Shown: piece after piece, positions 34,906 through 44,106 of the stretch
Layout of the letters: every line of letters begins with the position of its first letter
Numbering within the stretch: position 1 is the stretch's first letter
Origin: Marinitoga aeolica
GTDB lineage: Bacteria; Thermotogota; Thermotogae; Petrotogales; Petrotogaceae
Reading direction: 5' to 3'
Assembly (NCBI RefSeq): GCF_029910535.1
Contig: NZ_CP069362.1
Coordinates: 1,054,001 to 1,118,000, forward strand
DNA: 64,000 bases
Notes under the pieces: model-generated
Databases searched by the model: none
What the model saw: the letters and a program-made list of their open reading frames with translations, nothing else
What the model was told of the DNA's origin: nothing
Position numbers and translations under genes: made by a program

Positions 34906-37407
34906 TTGATTAAAAATTGATTTTTTAAATAATTGTATAAAAAGTGGTAGAATTGTAAGGGAAATGATTAAGCAGAAGAAAATCCCAAAAAATAACAAAA
35001 ATCCCATTTGTGAAACTAAAGGGTCTTTAACAAAGTATAAGGAACCAAATCCTATCATACTCGTCAATGAAGTAATTATTACAGCTTTACCGGATTGTTT
35101 TATCATTTCAATTATACTTCTATTTATTAAATAATTATGAATCATATGTATTCCATCATCTATTCCTATACCCAGTATTAAAGGGATTACCACAATATTT
35201 GCTATGTTAAACTTTATATTAAGTAGAGACATAAAATTCAAAAGCCATAAAGCTCCAAGTATTACTGGAGTTAAAGTTAATAGAGTTATTTTCAATTTTC
35301 TAAAATAAATAAGCACTATAAAAAATATTAAAATAAAAACATAAATTGAACTTCTTAATAAATCTTCTCTGATATAATCTATTAATTTAACCCATACAAA
35401 TGTAGTTCCTGTAGAATTTTCATCAATATTTCTTAAAATGGTATAAACTTTTTTCATGCTTTTTTCATCCCATAAACCATCTTTTAAGAAAACGAAAGTT
35501 GCAATATTTTTGTTTTTACTCAGATATTTATCTTTTAAGTATTCAGGTAAATCATCAATTGAAATTTCACCTTTTGTTGTAGCATTTTCCATACTTTTAA
35601 TTACATAATAAAAATATTCTTTTATATTTTTCTGAAGATTATCCAGTTCGTTTTTATTTAAGTTATTTAGATAATTCAATACTTCTTTGGTTTTATCAAT
35701 ATAAAAAGTGTTATCAATTTTTTTGTTTTCTATCAAATTTTGAACAAGCATAATTACTAATTTTAAAGACACATTTGCAATTTTAGGTTTTTCTGTAGTT
35801 AAATATTTATTATATAAATCTTTTAAAATGGGGATTTTTTCAGATTGATTATCAGGAATTAATAATGCCAGAGAATCAATTTCAGAATATATATCAGTTT
35901 TTTTCAATTCTTCATATTGCCGTTTGCTTTCTTCAATTGAATTTGCAACTAATATATTATATTCAAAAGAATTATTGTATTCTTCTTTTAAAGAATTTTC
36001 CAGACGAACAGAAGGGATATCAGGTAATAAATCAAAAGCATTATAATTGAACTCAATCCTGAAATTTATTAAGAGTGGTATGAATATAATTGCAAGTATT
36101 AAAATCACTACAATATAATTATATTTTATAATAGTATCTGTAAACCTTTTACTTATCACATTTTTTTGAATTTTTGATGGTTTTATTTTTGAATAAGATA
36201 AAATTGCTGTCAAAATGAAAGTTATAGTTATAAGAGACATTAAAATGCCAGTTCCTGCAATAAAACCAAGTTCAAATAATCCTTTGAATTTTGAAAACAT
36301 CAAAACATAAAAAGATGCAGCTGTAGTTATTGCACCGGCAAAGATTCCAGGAAGGGTTTGATGAAATACCATCTCCAAACTGTCTAAAACATTTTTCCCT
36401 GAATTTATTTCATAGTAAAATTTGGTTAAAAAGTGCAATGAAAAATCTACTCCAAGTCCCAGAAGTAAAATAGAAAAAATACTTGTAACTATATTCAATC
36501 TTCCTATTATTAAATAATTTATACCAAGTGTCCAGATGATGGCTATTAAGATTGGAATTACAATATATATTGATGCAGAAAATTTTTTGAATGAAAAGAT
36601 AAAAAGAATTATTAAAAGAAATAATACAATAGTAGATATGGTTGCAATTTTTGTATTTAAATTATCCTGTTGTTCTGACATAATTTTTGGCATTCCTGTA
36701 ATTCCAATATTTAATGAAGGATATTTTTGCATTATAGGATTTAAACTTTTTTCAACTGCATTAACCATATTTTGAAAAAATTTCATGTCATGTGTTGCAT
36801 CTGTTGGCCTTAAAAAAATGAGTAAATTTTTTTTGTCTTCATTATAATAATATTTCATATCTAATATTTTGAAAAAATCTTCATTTTCATCATTAAATAA
36901 TTCTGTTAAAAAATTCAAGTCCTGTTCATTAAAAGAATTTTTGGAGCTTAGATATAATAACATTTTTGAAAGGTTATTTTTTTCCTGGGATAATTTTAAT
37001 ACCTTTGGATTATTTTTTAGAAGTTCAACGCTTTTATAAAATAAATCATCATTTATATAAAGTAAAATATTTTCTTTTATAAAATCTACAGGATATTTAT
37101 AATCAACATATTTTATAAATTCTGATAATCCTTTTATTTTTTTGGCAATTTCTTCAGTTGCCTGTTCCATTTTTAAATTGTCATTTCCTTTTATTGTAAT
37201 AATTAAATTATCGAAGCCACCAAAATTTTCAGATATTTGTTTGAATTTAATTATTTCCGGATCATTCTCTGGCAATAATGTGTAGGTTCCCATATCAATA
37301 TTTGTTTTTGAGGCAAATATGCCCAAAAAAATTGTAAGAATTATTGAAATAATAATTATCCAGAGCCGGTATTTTATAATAAATCTAAATAGATTTCTGT
37401 TTTTCAT
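34900..37407 (-). CDS. RND-superfamily exporter (MMPL/HpnN-like)
   Basis: 835 aa. Two repeats, each with one N-terminal helix, a large extracytoplasmic loop and five helices: helix at 12-30, loop to about 235, helices to 400, second loop 425-690, helices 700-830. Conserved membrane sequences such as LLLGLGVDFSLHFLTKFY and LILGIGIDDGIHMIHNYL carry the paired acidic residues used for proton relay. The MMPL group exports lipids or hydrophobic compounds. Separated by a terminator from the copper envelope operon upstream. Confidence 0.88.
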   Translation of the reverse strand: MKNRNLFRFIIKYRLWIIIISIILTIFLGIFASKTNIDMGTYTLLPENDPEIIKFKQISENFGGFDNLIITIKGNDNLKMEQATEEIAKKIKGLSEFIKYVDYKYPVDFIKENILLYINDDLFYKSVELLKNNPKVLKLSQEKNNLSKMLLYLSSKNSFNEQDLNFLTELFNDENEDFFKILDMKYYYNEDKKNLLIFLRPTDATHDMKFFQNMVNAVEKSLNPIMQKYPSLNIGITGMPKIMSEQQDNLNTKIATISTIVLFLLIILFIFSFKKFSASIYIVIPILIAIIWTLGINYLIIGRLNIVTSIFSILLLGLGVDFSLHFLTKFYYEINSGKNVLDSLEMVFHQTLPGIFAGAITTAASFYVLMFSKFKGLFELGFIAGTGILMSLITITFILTAILSYSKIKPSKIQKNVISKRFTDTIIKYNYIVVILILAIIFIPLLINFRIEFNYNAFDLLPDIPSVRLENSLKEEYNNSFEYNILVANSIEESKRQYEELKKTDIYSEIDSLALLIPDNQSEKIPILKDLYNKYLTTEKPKIANVSLKLVIMLVQNLIENKKIDNTFYIDKTKEVLNYLNNLNKNELDNLQKNIKEYFYYVIKSMENATTKGEISIDDLPEYLKDKYLSKNKNIATFVFLKDGLWDEKSMKKVYTILRNIDENSTGTTFVWVKLIDYIREDLLRSSIYVFILIFFIVLIYFRKLKITLLTLTPVILGALWLLNFMSLLNIKFNIANIVVIPLILGIGIDDGIHMIHNYLINRSIIEMIKQSGKAVIITSLTSMIGFGSLYFVKDPLVSQMGFLLFFGIFFCLIISLTILPLFIQLFKKSIFNQK

Positions 37408-37442
37408 TGTTTAGATTCGCTCCTTATATAAATATTATCAAA

Positions 37443-37479
37443 ATGCCCCCCATTAACCTTATTATTAAGGGGGCTTTTA
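37443..37479 (-). terminator. Terminator of the copper envelope operon
   Basis: GCCCCC pairs with GGGGGC, extended inward by TTAA/TTAA; in minus orientation it follows the Met-rich protein gene. Confidence 0.75.
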
Positions 37480-37494
37480 TATAATTATTTACTT

Positions 37495-38130
37495 TTAATT
37501 ATTTCCCATCATATTATTATTATCCATTTCTGGTTCTTGTGTATTACCTGGAGTATCTGGGTAACCATAATTATTAATATTTCCCGGGTATCCATATCCA
37601 TTCATCATATTTCCACCCATCATTCCTGGATAACCATATCCATTCATCATATTTCCACCCATCATTCCTGGATAGCCATATCCATTCATCATATTTCCGC
37701 CCATCATTCCTGGATAGCCATATCCATTCATCATGTTTCCACCCATCATTCCTGGGTATCCGTAGCCAAAGTTTTTAGGTATAATATATTCTTTATTGTC
37801 TATTTCAATCGATGTTACTAATAATTCTTCTACTTTTGAAAAACTATATAATGTTGTTGCTTTTACGTTTACTTCTTTTCCAGCTTCTATTGGTAAATTA
37901 TTATAAAACATAAACATATTTTCTAATCTTAATATATAATATGTTCCTTTTTCATCAACAGCCAATGCTATAGGTACCTGCTCGTTTATTTCCATAATTT
38001 TTAAATCTATACTAACTGTTGGAATATTTGTATAATATCCATTACTCTGATTTTCTATATCTCCACCATGTGCGAAAATTAATGATAAGCTAAAAATTAA
38101 CATTAAACCCAATAAAAATCTACTTTTCAT
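37495..38130 (-). CDS. Secreted OB-fold-like protein with Met/Gly/Tyr tandem repeats
   Basis: 211 aa. Signal peptide (KSRFLLGLMLIFSLSLIFA), then a region at 35-120 (VSIDLKIMEINEQVPIALAV ... GKEVNVKATTLYSF ... IEIDNKEYIIP) with the same OB-like layout as the protein at 13503. The tail has four exact 14-residue units GYGYPGMMGGNMMN plus a partial fifth and an Asn-rich end. Met clusters of this kind bind Cu(I) in periplasmic copper proteins, and the operon position agrees, but binding is inferred. Last gene of the envelope operon. Confidence 0.78.
   Translation of the reverse strand: MKSRFLLGLMLIFSLSLIFAHGGDIENQSNGYYTNIPTVSIDLKIMEINEQVPIALAVDEKGTYYILRLENMFMFYNNLPIEAGKEVNVKATTLYSFSKVEELLVTSIEIDNKEYIIPKNFGYGYPGMMGGNMMNGYGYPGMMGGNMMNGYGYPGMMGGNMMNGYGYPGMMGGNMMNGYGYPGNINNYGYPDTPGNTQEPEMDNNNMMGNN
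37601..37768 (-). repeat. Four 42-bp tandem repeats inside the Met-rich protein gene
   Basis: Units start at 37601, 37643, 37685 and 37727 and differ by only a few synonymous bases, each encoding the same 14 residues. In-frame, so copy number could vary without breaking the gene. Confidence 0.92.
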
Positions 38131-38141
38131 ATTATTCCCTC

Positions 38142-38393
38142 CTATTCGATAAGTTTCTTTTTTCTTATATATTCTTCTTCGGTAATTTCACCTTTAACAA
38201 ATTTTTCATTTAAAATTTTTAAGACATCTTCATTACTTACTTTATTTTTCTGATTTTGTCTTGAATGATTGTTTTTAAATAAATTTTTAAATATGAAATA
38301 TATTAAAATTAAAAATAAAATCATAAATCCAAATCCAACTAAAGAGCCAATTATTCCATATCCATAAAATCCACTCCAACCCCAACATGGCAT
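38142..38393 (-). CDS. SHOCT-domain membrane protein (fourth in operon)
   Basis: 83 aa from ATG 38393, behind GGGAGGTG. The N-terminal MPCWGWSGFYGYG carries Cys and Trp, one membrane helix follows (IIGSLVGFGFMILFLILIYF), and the C-terminus is a SHOCT domain: DVLKILNEKFVKGEITEEEY. The N-terminal WGWSGF-YG pattern is shared with the paralogue at 39948. SHOCT proteins are frequent near copper and silver pumps, role unproven. Confidence 0.85.
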   Translation of the reverse strand: MPCWGWSGFYGYGIIGSLVGFGFMILFLILIYFIFKNLFKNNHSRQNQKNKVSNEDVLKILNEKFVKGEITEEEYIRKKKLIE

Positions 38394-38408
38394 AATTTCA
38401 CCTCCCAA

Positions 38409-38984
38409 TTAAAATATATTGTATCTAAAACCTATTAACCAATTAAGTTTAAATGATGAGTTTATAATATTTTCTATATTATCTTTTACTCCCACTTCTA
38501 TCATATATTTATCTTTAAATACAATTCCACTACTTAAAACAATTTCTATTTTCTTATAATCATTTAAATTTTTAATTTCATTTTCTACAGCAACTCTAAA
38601 AGGAATATATATGTTATTTTCAATATTATTTTCTCTTTTTACTCTTCTAAAATACATCATATGCATCATAGGAAAAAAAGTTAATCTATTTGTTTTAAAA
38701 CTTGTATTTACAACATCTACTCCAATTTTTATATTTTCTAAATTTAAATTTTTATCTGGATATATTCTGATTTCACTAAAATCTGTTTTATAAAAATTAT
38801 TAAGTGCCAATGGTATGTTTGTATATAATGAAAATACACTAACTCTTCCATAAATGTCAAAATACCCTTTACTTTCATCGTTAAGATATGGTTTATATAC
38901 TTTTTCAACAGATAAATCTATAATATTACTAAACGAAAATATTATCAAATTCAACATAACAAATACTAATATTAATTTCTTCAT
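38409..38984 (-). CDS. Secreted protein, probable outer-membrane beta-barrel
   Basis: 191 aa from ATG 38984 (AGAGGTG). Signal peptide KKLILVFVMLNLIIFSFS. The rest alternates amphipathic strands and ends in NWLIGFRYNIF with a terminal Phe, as outer-membrane barrels do. A Met-rich spot FFPMMHMMYF could touch metal. Family not recognised. Lies between two SHOCT genes in the copper envelope operon. Confidence 0.7.
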   Translation of the reverse strand: MKKLILVFVMLNLIIFSFSNIIDLSVEKVYKPYLNDESKGYFDIYGRVSVFSLYTNIPLALNNFYKTDFSEIRIYPDKNLNLENIKIGVDVVNTSFKTNRLTFFPMMHMMYFRRVKRENNIENNIYIPFRVAVENEIKNLNDYKKIEIVLSSGIVFKDKYMIEVGVKDNIENIINSSFKLNWLIGFRYNIF

Positions 38985-38999
38985 ATTAAACACCTCTTG

Positions 39000-39248
39000 C
39001 TATCCTGCAATATTACTTAATATAATTTTTTTCTTTCTGAGATATTCTTCTTCGGTTATTTCTCCAGTAACAAATTTTTCATCTAATATATCAAGTGCTT
39101 TACTTTTTCTATTAGTTTCTTCTAACATCGGCTGTCGGTTTTGTCTATAATAATCTTCTGATCTTCTAGGATAATCCTCAGAATGATGATGTCGATTATT
39201 AAATAATCCTCTCCCATGATAACCAAATATTCCGCCTCCACATGACAT
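39000..39248 (-). CDS. SHOCT-domain protein with His-rich N-terminus (third in operon)
   Basis: 82 aa without a membrane helix. The N-terminus is Cys/Gly/His rich (MSCGGGIFGYHGRGLF, NRHHHSED), the middle is polar and the C-terminus is SHOCT (ALDILDEKFVTGEITEEEY). Possibly a soluble metal-binding variant of its membrane paralogues. Confidence 0.83.
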   Translation of the reverse strand: MSCGGGIFGYHGRGLFNNRHHHSEDYPRRSEDYYRQNRQPMLEETNRKSKALDILDEKFVTGEITEEEYLRKKKIILSNIAG

Positions 39249-39259
39249 ATTCTCACCTC

Positions 39260-39694
39260 CTATATCTGAAAAGTTTTATAAATTCCAACTTTTTCTATGA
39301 TTTCTGGAACATACTTTGTTTTTGCAACTTTTTTATCATACAAATGTATGAAATAATATGATATCAACATACCAGTTAATCCTAAAATAAAAGATATTAT
39401 TTCATTTAAACCAAATGAGAATAGAAGTACAGTAATTATAACCATTGTCAGCAAAGGTATTCCATACATTATAAATGCTACCTTGGATTCCAGCGAATCT
39501 ATTTTTTTTATATAAACAAATTCATTTCTATTTAAATCTAATTTATTGGAATTAATTGCTTTAATTTTTCTATTTGGATCTCCTGTTAAATTACATGAAC
39601 CTTTTATTGCACATGAACTACAATTTGACGCTTCAAGAGCCTGCAAATATACATATTCTTCATCTATATCAACTATTCTCATTAATTCATTCAT
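39260..39694 (-). CDS. RseC/MucC-family membrane protein
   Basis: 144 aa from ATG 39694 behind GAGGTGAT. The Cys cluster NCSSCAIKGSC (Cys25, 28, 34) in the cytoplasmic N-domain and two membrane helices (about 75-95 and 100-120) match RseC (PF04246), which takes part in SoxR reduction and RnfG/ApbE-linked envelope redox. Here it is embedded among copper genes, which suggests a link between metal and redox state. Confidence 0.85.
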   Translation of the reverse strand: MNELMRIVDIDEEYVYLQALEASNCSSCAIKGSCNLTGDPNRKIKAINSNKLDLNRNEFVYIKKIDSLESKVAFIMYGIPLLTMVIITVLLFSFGLNEIISFILGLTGMLISYYFIHLYDKKVAKTKYVPEIIEKVGIYKTFQI

Positions 39695-39736
39695 AAAAAT
39701 CACCTCATATATTCCAGATATTCATAAATATTTCCA

Positions 39737-39937
39737 TCATTCAATAAGTTTCTTTTTCCTTAAATATTCTTCTTCTGTAATTTCACCATTTACAAATTTT
39801 TCATTTAATATTTTTAAAGCTTCTTTTTTGGAATCTTCTGTACTATTTTGAAATTCTCCTAATTTTTTAGCTGCATCAGGATTTTTCATAAAATACCAGA
39901 TTATAAATAGTATTAATATAAGAAACAAAAACATCAT
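39737..39937 (-). CDS. SHOCT-domain small membrane protein (second in operon)
   Basis: 66 aa from ATG 39937 behind GAGGTGAT. One N-terminal helix (MMFLFLILILFIIWYFM), short linker, SHOCT domain ALKILNEKFVNGEITEEEY. It lacks the Trp/Gly-rich leader of the first and fourth paralogues. Confidence 0.83.
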   Translation of the reverse strand: MMFLFLILILFIIWYFMKNPDAAKKLGEFQNSTEDSKKEALKILNEKFVNGEITEEEYLRKKKLIE

Positions 39938-39947
39938 ACCAATCACC

Positions 39948-40238
39948 TCACTTTAAATTTTTTAAAATTAATTCTTTTTTTCTGATATACTCATCTTCTG
40001 TAATTTCACCTTTGACCAATTTTTCATTTAAAATCTTTAATACATCGTAATCTTCATTTTTACTACTTCTATTAATATTTTTAAAATTAAAATTTCCATT
40101 AAAAAATATCTTTTTTATTACAAAATAAATCACCACAAGAAATATTATTAAAAATATAAAACTTATAAATGATCCTATTAAACTATATCCTCCAAAACCA
40201 TACGGCCCAAAACCTGACCAACCCCAACCATGCATCAT
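39948..40238 (-). CDS. SHOCT-domain membrane protein (first in operon)
   Basis: 96 aa. N-terminal MMHGWGWSGFGPYGFGG with Met, His and Trp, one helix (IGSFISFIFLIIFLVVIYFV), SHOCT domain VLKILNEKLVKGEITEDEY. Directly after the DUF302 gene; AAAGGAGATG ribosome site. Confidence 0.85.
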   Translation of the reverse strand: MMHGWGWSGFGPYGFGGYSLIGSFISFIFLIIFLVVIYFVIKKIFFNGNFNFKNINRSSKNEDYDVLKILNEKLVKGEITEDEYIRKKELILKNLK

Positions 40239-40255
40239 AATTTCATCTCCTTTCT

Positions 40256-40639
40256 TTAAAGATTATCAATAACTCTTGTTAAAGCATCTTCAATTTCTTT
40301 AGCTATTTCATATACTTTTTCATTATTTGATGATTCCATTGCTACTGTTGGTTTTATTGCTGCAATAACTGTTTTTTCATCTTTTTCATACACTATTACA
40401 TTACATGGTAAAAATAAACCTATATTTTCTTCTGCTAATATTGCTTTGTGGGCATTCTTTGGGTTACATGCTCCTAATATTGTGTATTTTTTAAATTCTA
40501 TACCCAATTTTGCTTTAAATTTTTCATTTAAATCTATTCTTGTTAAAATTCCAAATCCTTCTTTTTGTAACTCTGTATTTATTTTTGATATTGCTTCTTC
40601 AAATCCATAATTTGTTTCTTTTAATATTCCATATTTCAT
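40256..40639 (-). CDS. DUF302 domain protein
   Basis: 127 aa from ATG 40639 behind AAAGGAGGTG. The DUF302 fold is shown by FGILTRIDLNEKFKAKLG, YTILGACNPKNAHKAI and IGLFLPCNVIVYE. The family is common in copper- and sulfur-related operons of anaerobes; its two Cys (GAC, PC) could bind a ligand. First gene of the envelope operon, which starts at its own promoter with a CsoR-like box. Confidence 0.88.
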   Translation of the reverse strand: MKYGILKETNYGFEEAISKINTELQKEGFGILTRIDLNEKFKAKLGIEFKKYTILGACNPKNAHKAILAEENIGLFLPCNVIVYEKDEKTVIAAIKPTVAMESSNNEKVYEIAKEIEDALTRVIDNL

Positions 40640-40665
40640 AATTTCCACCTCCTTTTATTTTTTAA

Positions 40666-40723
40666 CACCCCCATACGGGTGGGACAATTGTAGTATAACA
40701 TACATTCCTTAAAATTTCCTTAG
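40666..40723 (-). promoter_or_regulatory. Promoter of the copper envelope operon: 11-bp repeats, -10 and CsoR-like box
   Basis: On the minus strand CTAAGGAAATT and TTAAGGAATGT (40723-40702) are adjacent 11-bp repeats like those at 13392. TATACT (40697-40692) follows at similar distance, then the G/C box CCCACCCGTATGGGGGTG (40685-40668) over the start region, resembling CsoR operators. Confidence 0.65.
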
Positions 40724-40725
40724 AA

Positions 40726-40956
40726 TTATTCATTTTCTGAAATTAATTTTTCTATATAATTTATTTCCTCTACAACATCATTTAATTTTCTTACAACCAC
40801 ATTCACATTTAAACCTTTATCTTTACAGCTATCTTTTAAACTACTCATTTTTGCACAACAAATATCAAATCCAAAATTTTTTAATTCATCAAATAATTTA
40901 TTATCCATATCCATAATTTCTTTTAAACTCATATTTTCATTTATTTCTGGCAACAT
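40726..40956 (-). CDS. DUF1858/ScdA-N-like small protein
   Basis: 76 aa. Reads like the N-terminal domain of ScdA/RIC iron-sulfur repair proteins: MSLKEIMDMD near the start, GFDICCAKMSSLKDSC (Cys33, Cys34, Cys44) and a NVVVRKLND end. It may sense or carry metal or NO-damaged clusters. Cotranscribed downstream of csoR. Confidence 0.72.
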   Translation of the reverse strand: MLPEINENMSLKEIMDMDNKLFDELKNFGFDICCAKMSSLKDSCKDKGLNVNVVVRKLNDVVEEINYIEKLISENE

Positions 40957-40970
40957 GTTTATTCGCCTCC

Positions 40971-41246
40971 TTATAAATTTTTACTTATATAATTCATTAC
41001 CTCTTCCAATTCTAATATTTTTACATTTATCTCTTTTGGATCATTTGAATAGGCAGCGTTTTTGACACAACTTTCAAGATGATTATTCAATATTTTTGTA
41101 TTTGCTTTTTTTAATAATGCAACAGAAGCTAATATTTGCCTCGATATATCTATACAATATCTGTTATCTTCAATCATTCTTATTATTGCTTCTATTTGCC
41201 CTTTTGCTGTTTTTAATATATTTAAACTATTTTTATTATTATGCAT
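40971..41246 (-). CDS. csoR: Copper-sensing repressor CsoR
   Basis: 91 aa, all-helical DUF156 protein. The Cu(I) ligand set is complete: Cys31 (RYCIDI), His56 and Cys60 (NNHLESCV). It should release DNA on binding Cu(I). Likely targets are the G/C boxes at 44107-44132 before copA and 40666-40685 before DUF302. Third gene of the copA transcript. Confidence 0.93.
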   Translation of the reverse strand: MHNNKNSLNILKTAKGQIEAIIRMIEDNRYCIDISRQILASVALLKKANTKILNNHLESCVKNAAYSNDPKEINVKILELEEVMNYISKNL

Positions 41247-41268
41247 TGTTTTTCACCTCGTTTTTTAT

Positions 41269-41298
41269 AATCTAAGGAGAGGTCCTCTCCTTAGATTT
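41269..41298. other. Strong hairpin between copZ and csoR
   Basis: A nearly perfect 29-base palindrome with 14-base arms (AATCTAAGGAGAGG and its complement). A T-run follows it only in plus direction; in the direction of transcription none follows, so it is not a normal terminator for copZ. It could be a processing or mRNA-stability signal, or stop antisense transcription. Confidence 0.6.
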
Positions 41299-41299
41299 T

Positions 41300-41587
41300 T
41301 TAATGACAATGTCCTTTATGATGCATTTTTTTATGTTTCATATGATGTCCATGACTTTCATGAATGTTTTCATGATGTTCATCCTCATCTTTTATTTCTT
41401 TAACATCATAACCTGCTTCATCTATAGCTTCTTTAATAGCTTCATCTTTTAAAACATCTCCTTCTATAACTGCTTTTCCAATTTCAACAGATAACACATT
41501 TACATTTTCTAATTTTTCTAATTCTTTTCTTACTCTTTTTACACAATGCTCACATGACATACCTTCAATAATAATTACTTTTTTCAT
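41300..41587 (-). CDS. copZ: Copper chaperone CopZ with His-rich tail
   Basis: 95 aa. HMA fold with GMSCEHC (Cys12, Cys15) and the usual DEAGYDVKEI end at 60-70, extended by about 25 residues rich in His, Met and acidic side chains (HHENIHESHGHHM ...). It passes Cu(I) to CopA, encoded 15 bases upstream. The tail may store copper. Confidence 0.93.
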   Translation of the reverse strand: MKKVIIIEGMSCEHCVKRVRKELEKLENVNVLSVEIGKAVIEGDVLKDEAIKEAIDEAGYDVKEIKDEDEHHENIHESHGHHMKHKKMHHKGHCH

Positions 41588-41601
41588 AATATCTCCTCCT
41601 T

Positions 41602-44091
41602 TTAATTTTTAGGTTTAAAGTTTTTTAATCTAAGTGCATTCAATAAAACTGATACAGAACTGAAAGACATTGCTGCTGCTGCAATCATAGGACTTAATAA
41701 TGGACCACCAAAAACATGTAATAAACCTGCTGCTATTGGAATACCTGCTGTATTGTAACCAAATGCCCAGAATAAGTTTTGTTTAATGTTTCTTATTGTA
41801 GCTTTACTTAATTGAATAGCAGTAACTACATCTTCAAGATCACTTTTCATTAAAACTATATCCGCTGATTCCATTGCAACATCTGTACCAGAACCTATTG
41901 CTATACCAACATCTGCCTGAGCTAAAGCTGGTGCATCATTTATTCCATCTCCCACCATTGCTACAACATTTCCATCTTTTTGTAATTTTTTTACTTCATT
42001 TGCTTTATCCTGTGGTAAAACTTCTGCAAGAACTATATCTATTCCAACCTGTTTTGCTATTGCTTCTGCCGTTCTTTTATTATCACCAGTTATCATTGCA
42101 ACTTTAATTCCCATTTTATGAAGTCTTTTAATAGCATTTGCACTGGATGGTTTTACTGTATCAGCAACTGCTATTATTCCTTCTAATTTTCCATCAATTG
42201 CTATAAACATAGGTGTTTTTCCTTCATCTGCCAATTTACTTGCTTCTTCATTTAAACTTATTTCTATATTTTTATCTTTCATAAGCTTTAAATTTCCAAG
42301 ATAAATGTCCATATTATCTATTATTACTTCAATACCATGTCCCGGAATAGCCATGAACTTATCTACTTTTTTCAATGCTAATTTCTTTTCTTCTGCTGCT
42401 TTTACAATAGCCTCACCTAATGGATGTTCTGAACCTTTTTCTGCAGATGCCGCTATAATAAGTATTTCATCTTTAGAGTATTTTCCTGTTGTATAAATAT
42501 CAGTAACCTTAGGCTTTCCTTCTGTTATTGTTCCAGTTTTATCAAATACTATAGTATTTATTTTATGTGTTGTTTCAAGTGGTTCTCCACCTTTTATCAA
42601 TACACCATATTCTGCGCCTTTACCTGTTCCAACCATTATTGCTGTAGGTGTTGCCAATCCCAATGCACATGGACATGCTATAACCAATACAGAAATAAAT
42701 ATCGTTAATGCAAATATTTGACCTGCTCCTGTTAAATACCATGCTATTGCTGCAACGATAGCTATTGTTATAACTATTGGAACAAAATATCCAGAAATAA
42801 CATCTGCCATTTTTGCAATTGGAGCTTTTGAACCCTGTGCTTCTTCTACTAATTTTATTATTTGAGCTAATGCTGTATCTTTTCCGACTTTCGTTGCTTT
42901 AAATTTTATACTTCCATTTTTGTTTATAGATCCTCCTATAACCTTATCCCCTATATTTTTTTCTACTGGAATACTTTCTCCTGTAAGCATTGATTCATCA
43001 ATAGAGGTATGACCTTCAATAATAGTTCCATCAACTGGTATTTTTTCACCAGGTTTAACTATTACTATATCTCCTACTTCTACTTCATCAACCGGTATTT
43101 CAATTTCTTTTCCATCTTGAAAAACGAGCGCTGTTTTTGGTTGTAATCCCATTAATTTTTTTATCGCTTCTGATGTTCTACCTTTAGTAACACTTTCAAG
43201 ATATTTACCTAAAAGAATTAGTGTAACTATAACTCCCGCAGTTTCAAAATATAAATCATTTGCATATTTTGTATTTCCAAAATAAATTTGAATTGTTCCA
43301 AAAACACCATAAATTATTGCGGCTGATGTACCTATTGCAATTAATGAATCCATATTTGGACTTAATTTAAATAAATTTCTAAACCCTATTGTATAAAATT
43401 TATAACCTGCTATAGCTATAGGAATAACCAATAATAGTTGAATTAAAGCAAAATTAAACGGATTAATTTCTGGATTTATAATTCCTGGTAATTTTAACCC
43501 CAATAGATGCCCCATTGAAATATATAATAATGGAATAGAAAAAACTGCCGAAACTATAAATTTTCTCCATAACGTTTTAATTTCTTTTTCACGCCTTTCT
43601 TTTTCAAAATCCACATTATCTTTAGAATCTGCTTCCAGTGGTTTATAACCTGCTTCTTCAATAGCCTTTTTTATTTTGGATAATCTTGTAATATTTGGAT
43701 CATATGAAACAACCGCTTTCTCTGTTGCAAAGTTTACATTCACTGTTTTGATTCCATCGAGTTTATTGATTTCTTTTGTAATTGCATTAGCACATGATGC
43801 ACATGTCATTCCCTCAATTGGAATAGTAACTGTTTTATTTTCTACAGGAGCTTCAACATCATATCCAACATCTTTAACTACTTCTTTTATAAGTTTTTCA
43901 TCAACTTTTTCTGGATCAAATTTTAATGAAAGCTTTTCTGTTGCAAAATTCACATTTACTTTTTCTACACCTTCCAACTTTCCTAATTTTTTTTCTATTG
44001 CAAGAGCGCATGAGGTACATGTCATTCCAATAACACTGAGTTCTTTTTCAACAATTTTATTATTTTCAGTTATAACTTTATTTTCACTCAT
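41602..44091 (-). CDS. copA: Cu(I)-exporting P1B-ATPase with two HMA domains
   Basis: 829 aa. HMA1 has GMTCTSC (Cys25, Cys28) and HMA2 GMTCASC (Cys97, Cys100). The membrane site is IACPCALG (473-475), catalytic Asp517 is in [10 protein letters not shown], and the [16 protein letters not shown] hinge and SEHPLG nucleotide-binding motif are present. Full length for CopA. First gene of copA-copZ-csoR-DUF1858, controlled from a G/C box at 44107-44132. Confidence 0.96.
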   Translation of the reverse strand: MSENKVITENNKIVEKELSVIGMTCTSCALAIEKKLGKLEGVEKVNVNFATEKLSLKFDPEKVDEKLIKEVVKDVGYDVEAPVENKTVTIPIEGMTCASCANAITKEINKLDGIKTVNVNFATEKAVVSYDPNITRLSKIKKAIEEAGYKPLEADSKDNVDFEKERREKEIKTLWRKFIVSAVFSIPLLYISMGHLLGLKLPGIINPEINPFNFALIQLLLVIPIAIAGYKFYTIGFRNLFKLSPNMDSLIAIGTSAAIIYGVFGTIQIYFGNTKYANDLYFETAGVIVTLILLGKYLESVTKGRTSEAIKKLMGLQPKTALVFQDGKEIEIPVDEVEVGDIVIVKPGEKIPVDGTIIEGHTSIDESMLTGESIPVEKNIGDKVIGGSINKNGSIKFKATKVGKDTALAQIIKLVEEAQGSKAPIAKMADVISGYFVPIVITIAIVAAIAWYLTGAGQIFALTIFISVLVIACPCALGLATPTAIMVGTGKGAEYGVLIKGGEPLETTHKINTIVFDKTGTITEGKPKVTDIYTTGKYSKDEILIIAASAEKGSEHPLGEAIVKAAEEKKLALKKVDKFMAIPGHGIEVIIDNMDIYLGNLKLMKDKNIEISLNEEASKLADEGKTPMFIAIDGKLEGIIAVADTVKPSSANAIKRLHKMGIKVAMITGDNKRTAEAIAKQVGIDIVLAEVLPQDKANEVKKLQKDGNVVAMVGDGINDAPALAQADVGIAIGSGTDVAMESADIVLMKSDLEDVVTAIQLSKATIRNIKQNLFWAFGYNTAGIPIAAGLLHVFGGPLLSPMIAAAAMSFSSVSVLLNALRLKNFKPKN

Positions 44092-44106
44092 AATAATCCC
44101 TCCTTT

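Noticed and set aside
37601-37768. CRISPR-like tandem repeat
   Set aside because: The 42-bp units are contiguous without spacers and encode an in-frame protein repeat.
37537-37821. His/Ile/Ser repeat ORF on the plus strand
   Set aside because: It is the antisense reading of the Met-rich repeats, with no ribosome site.
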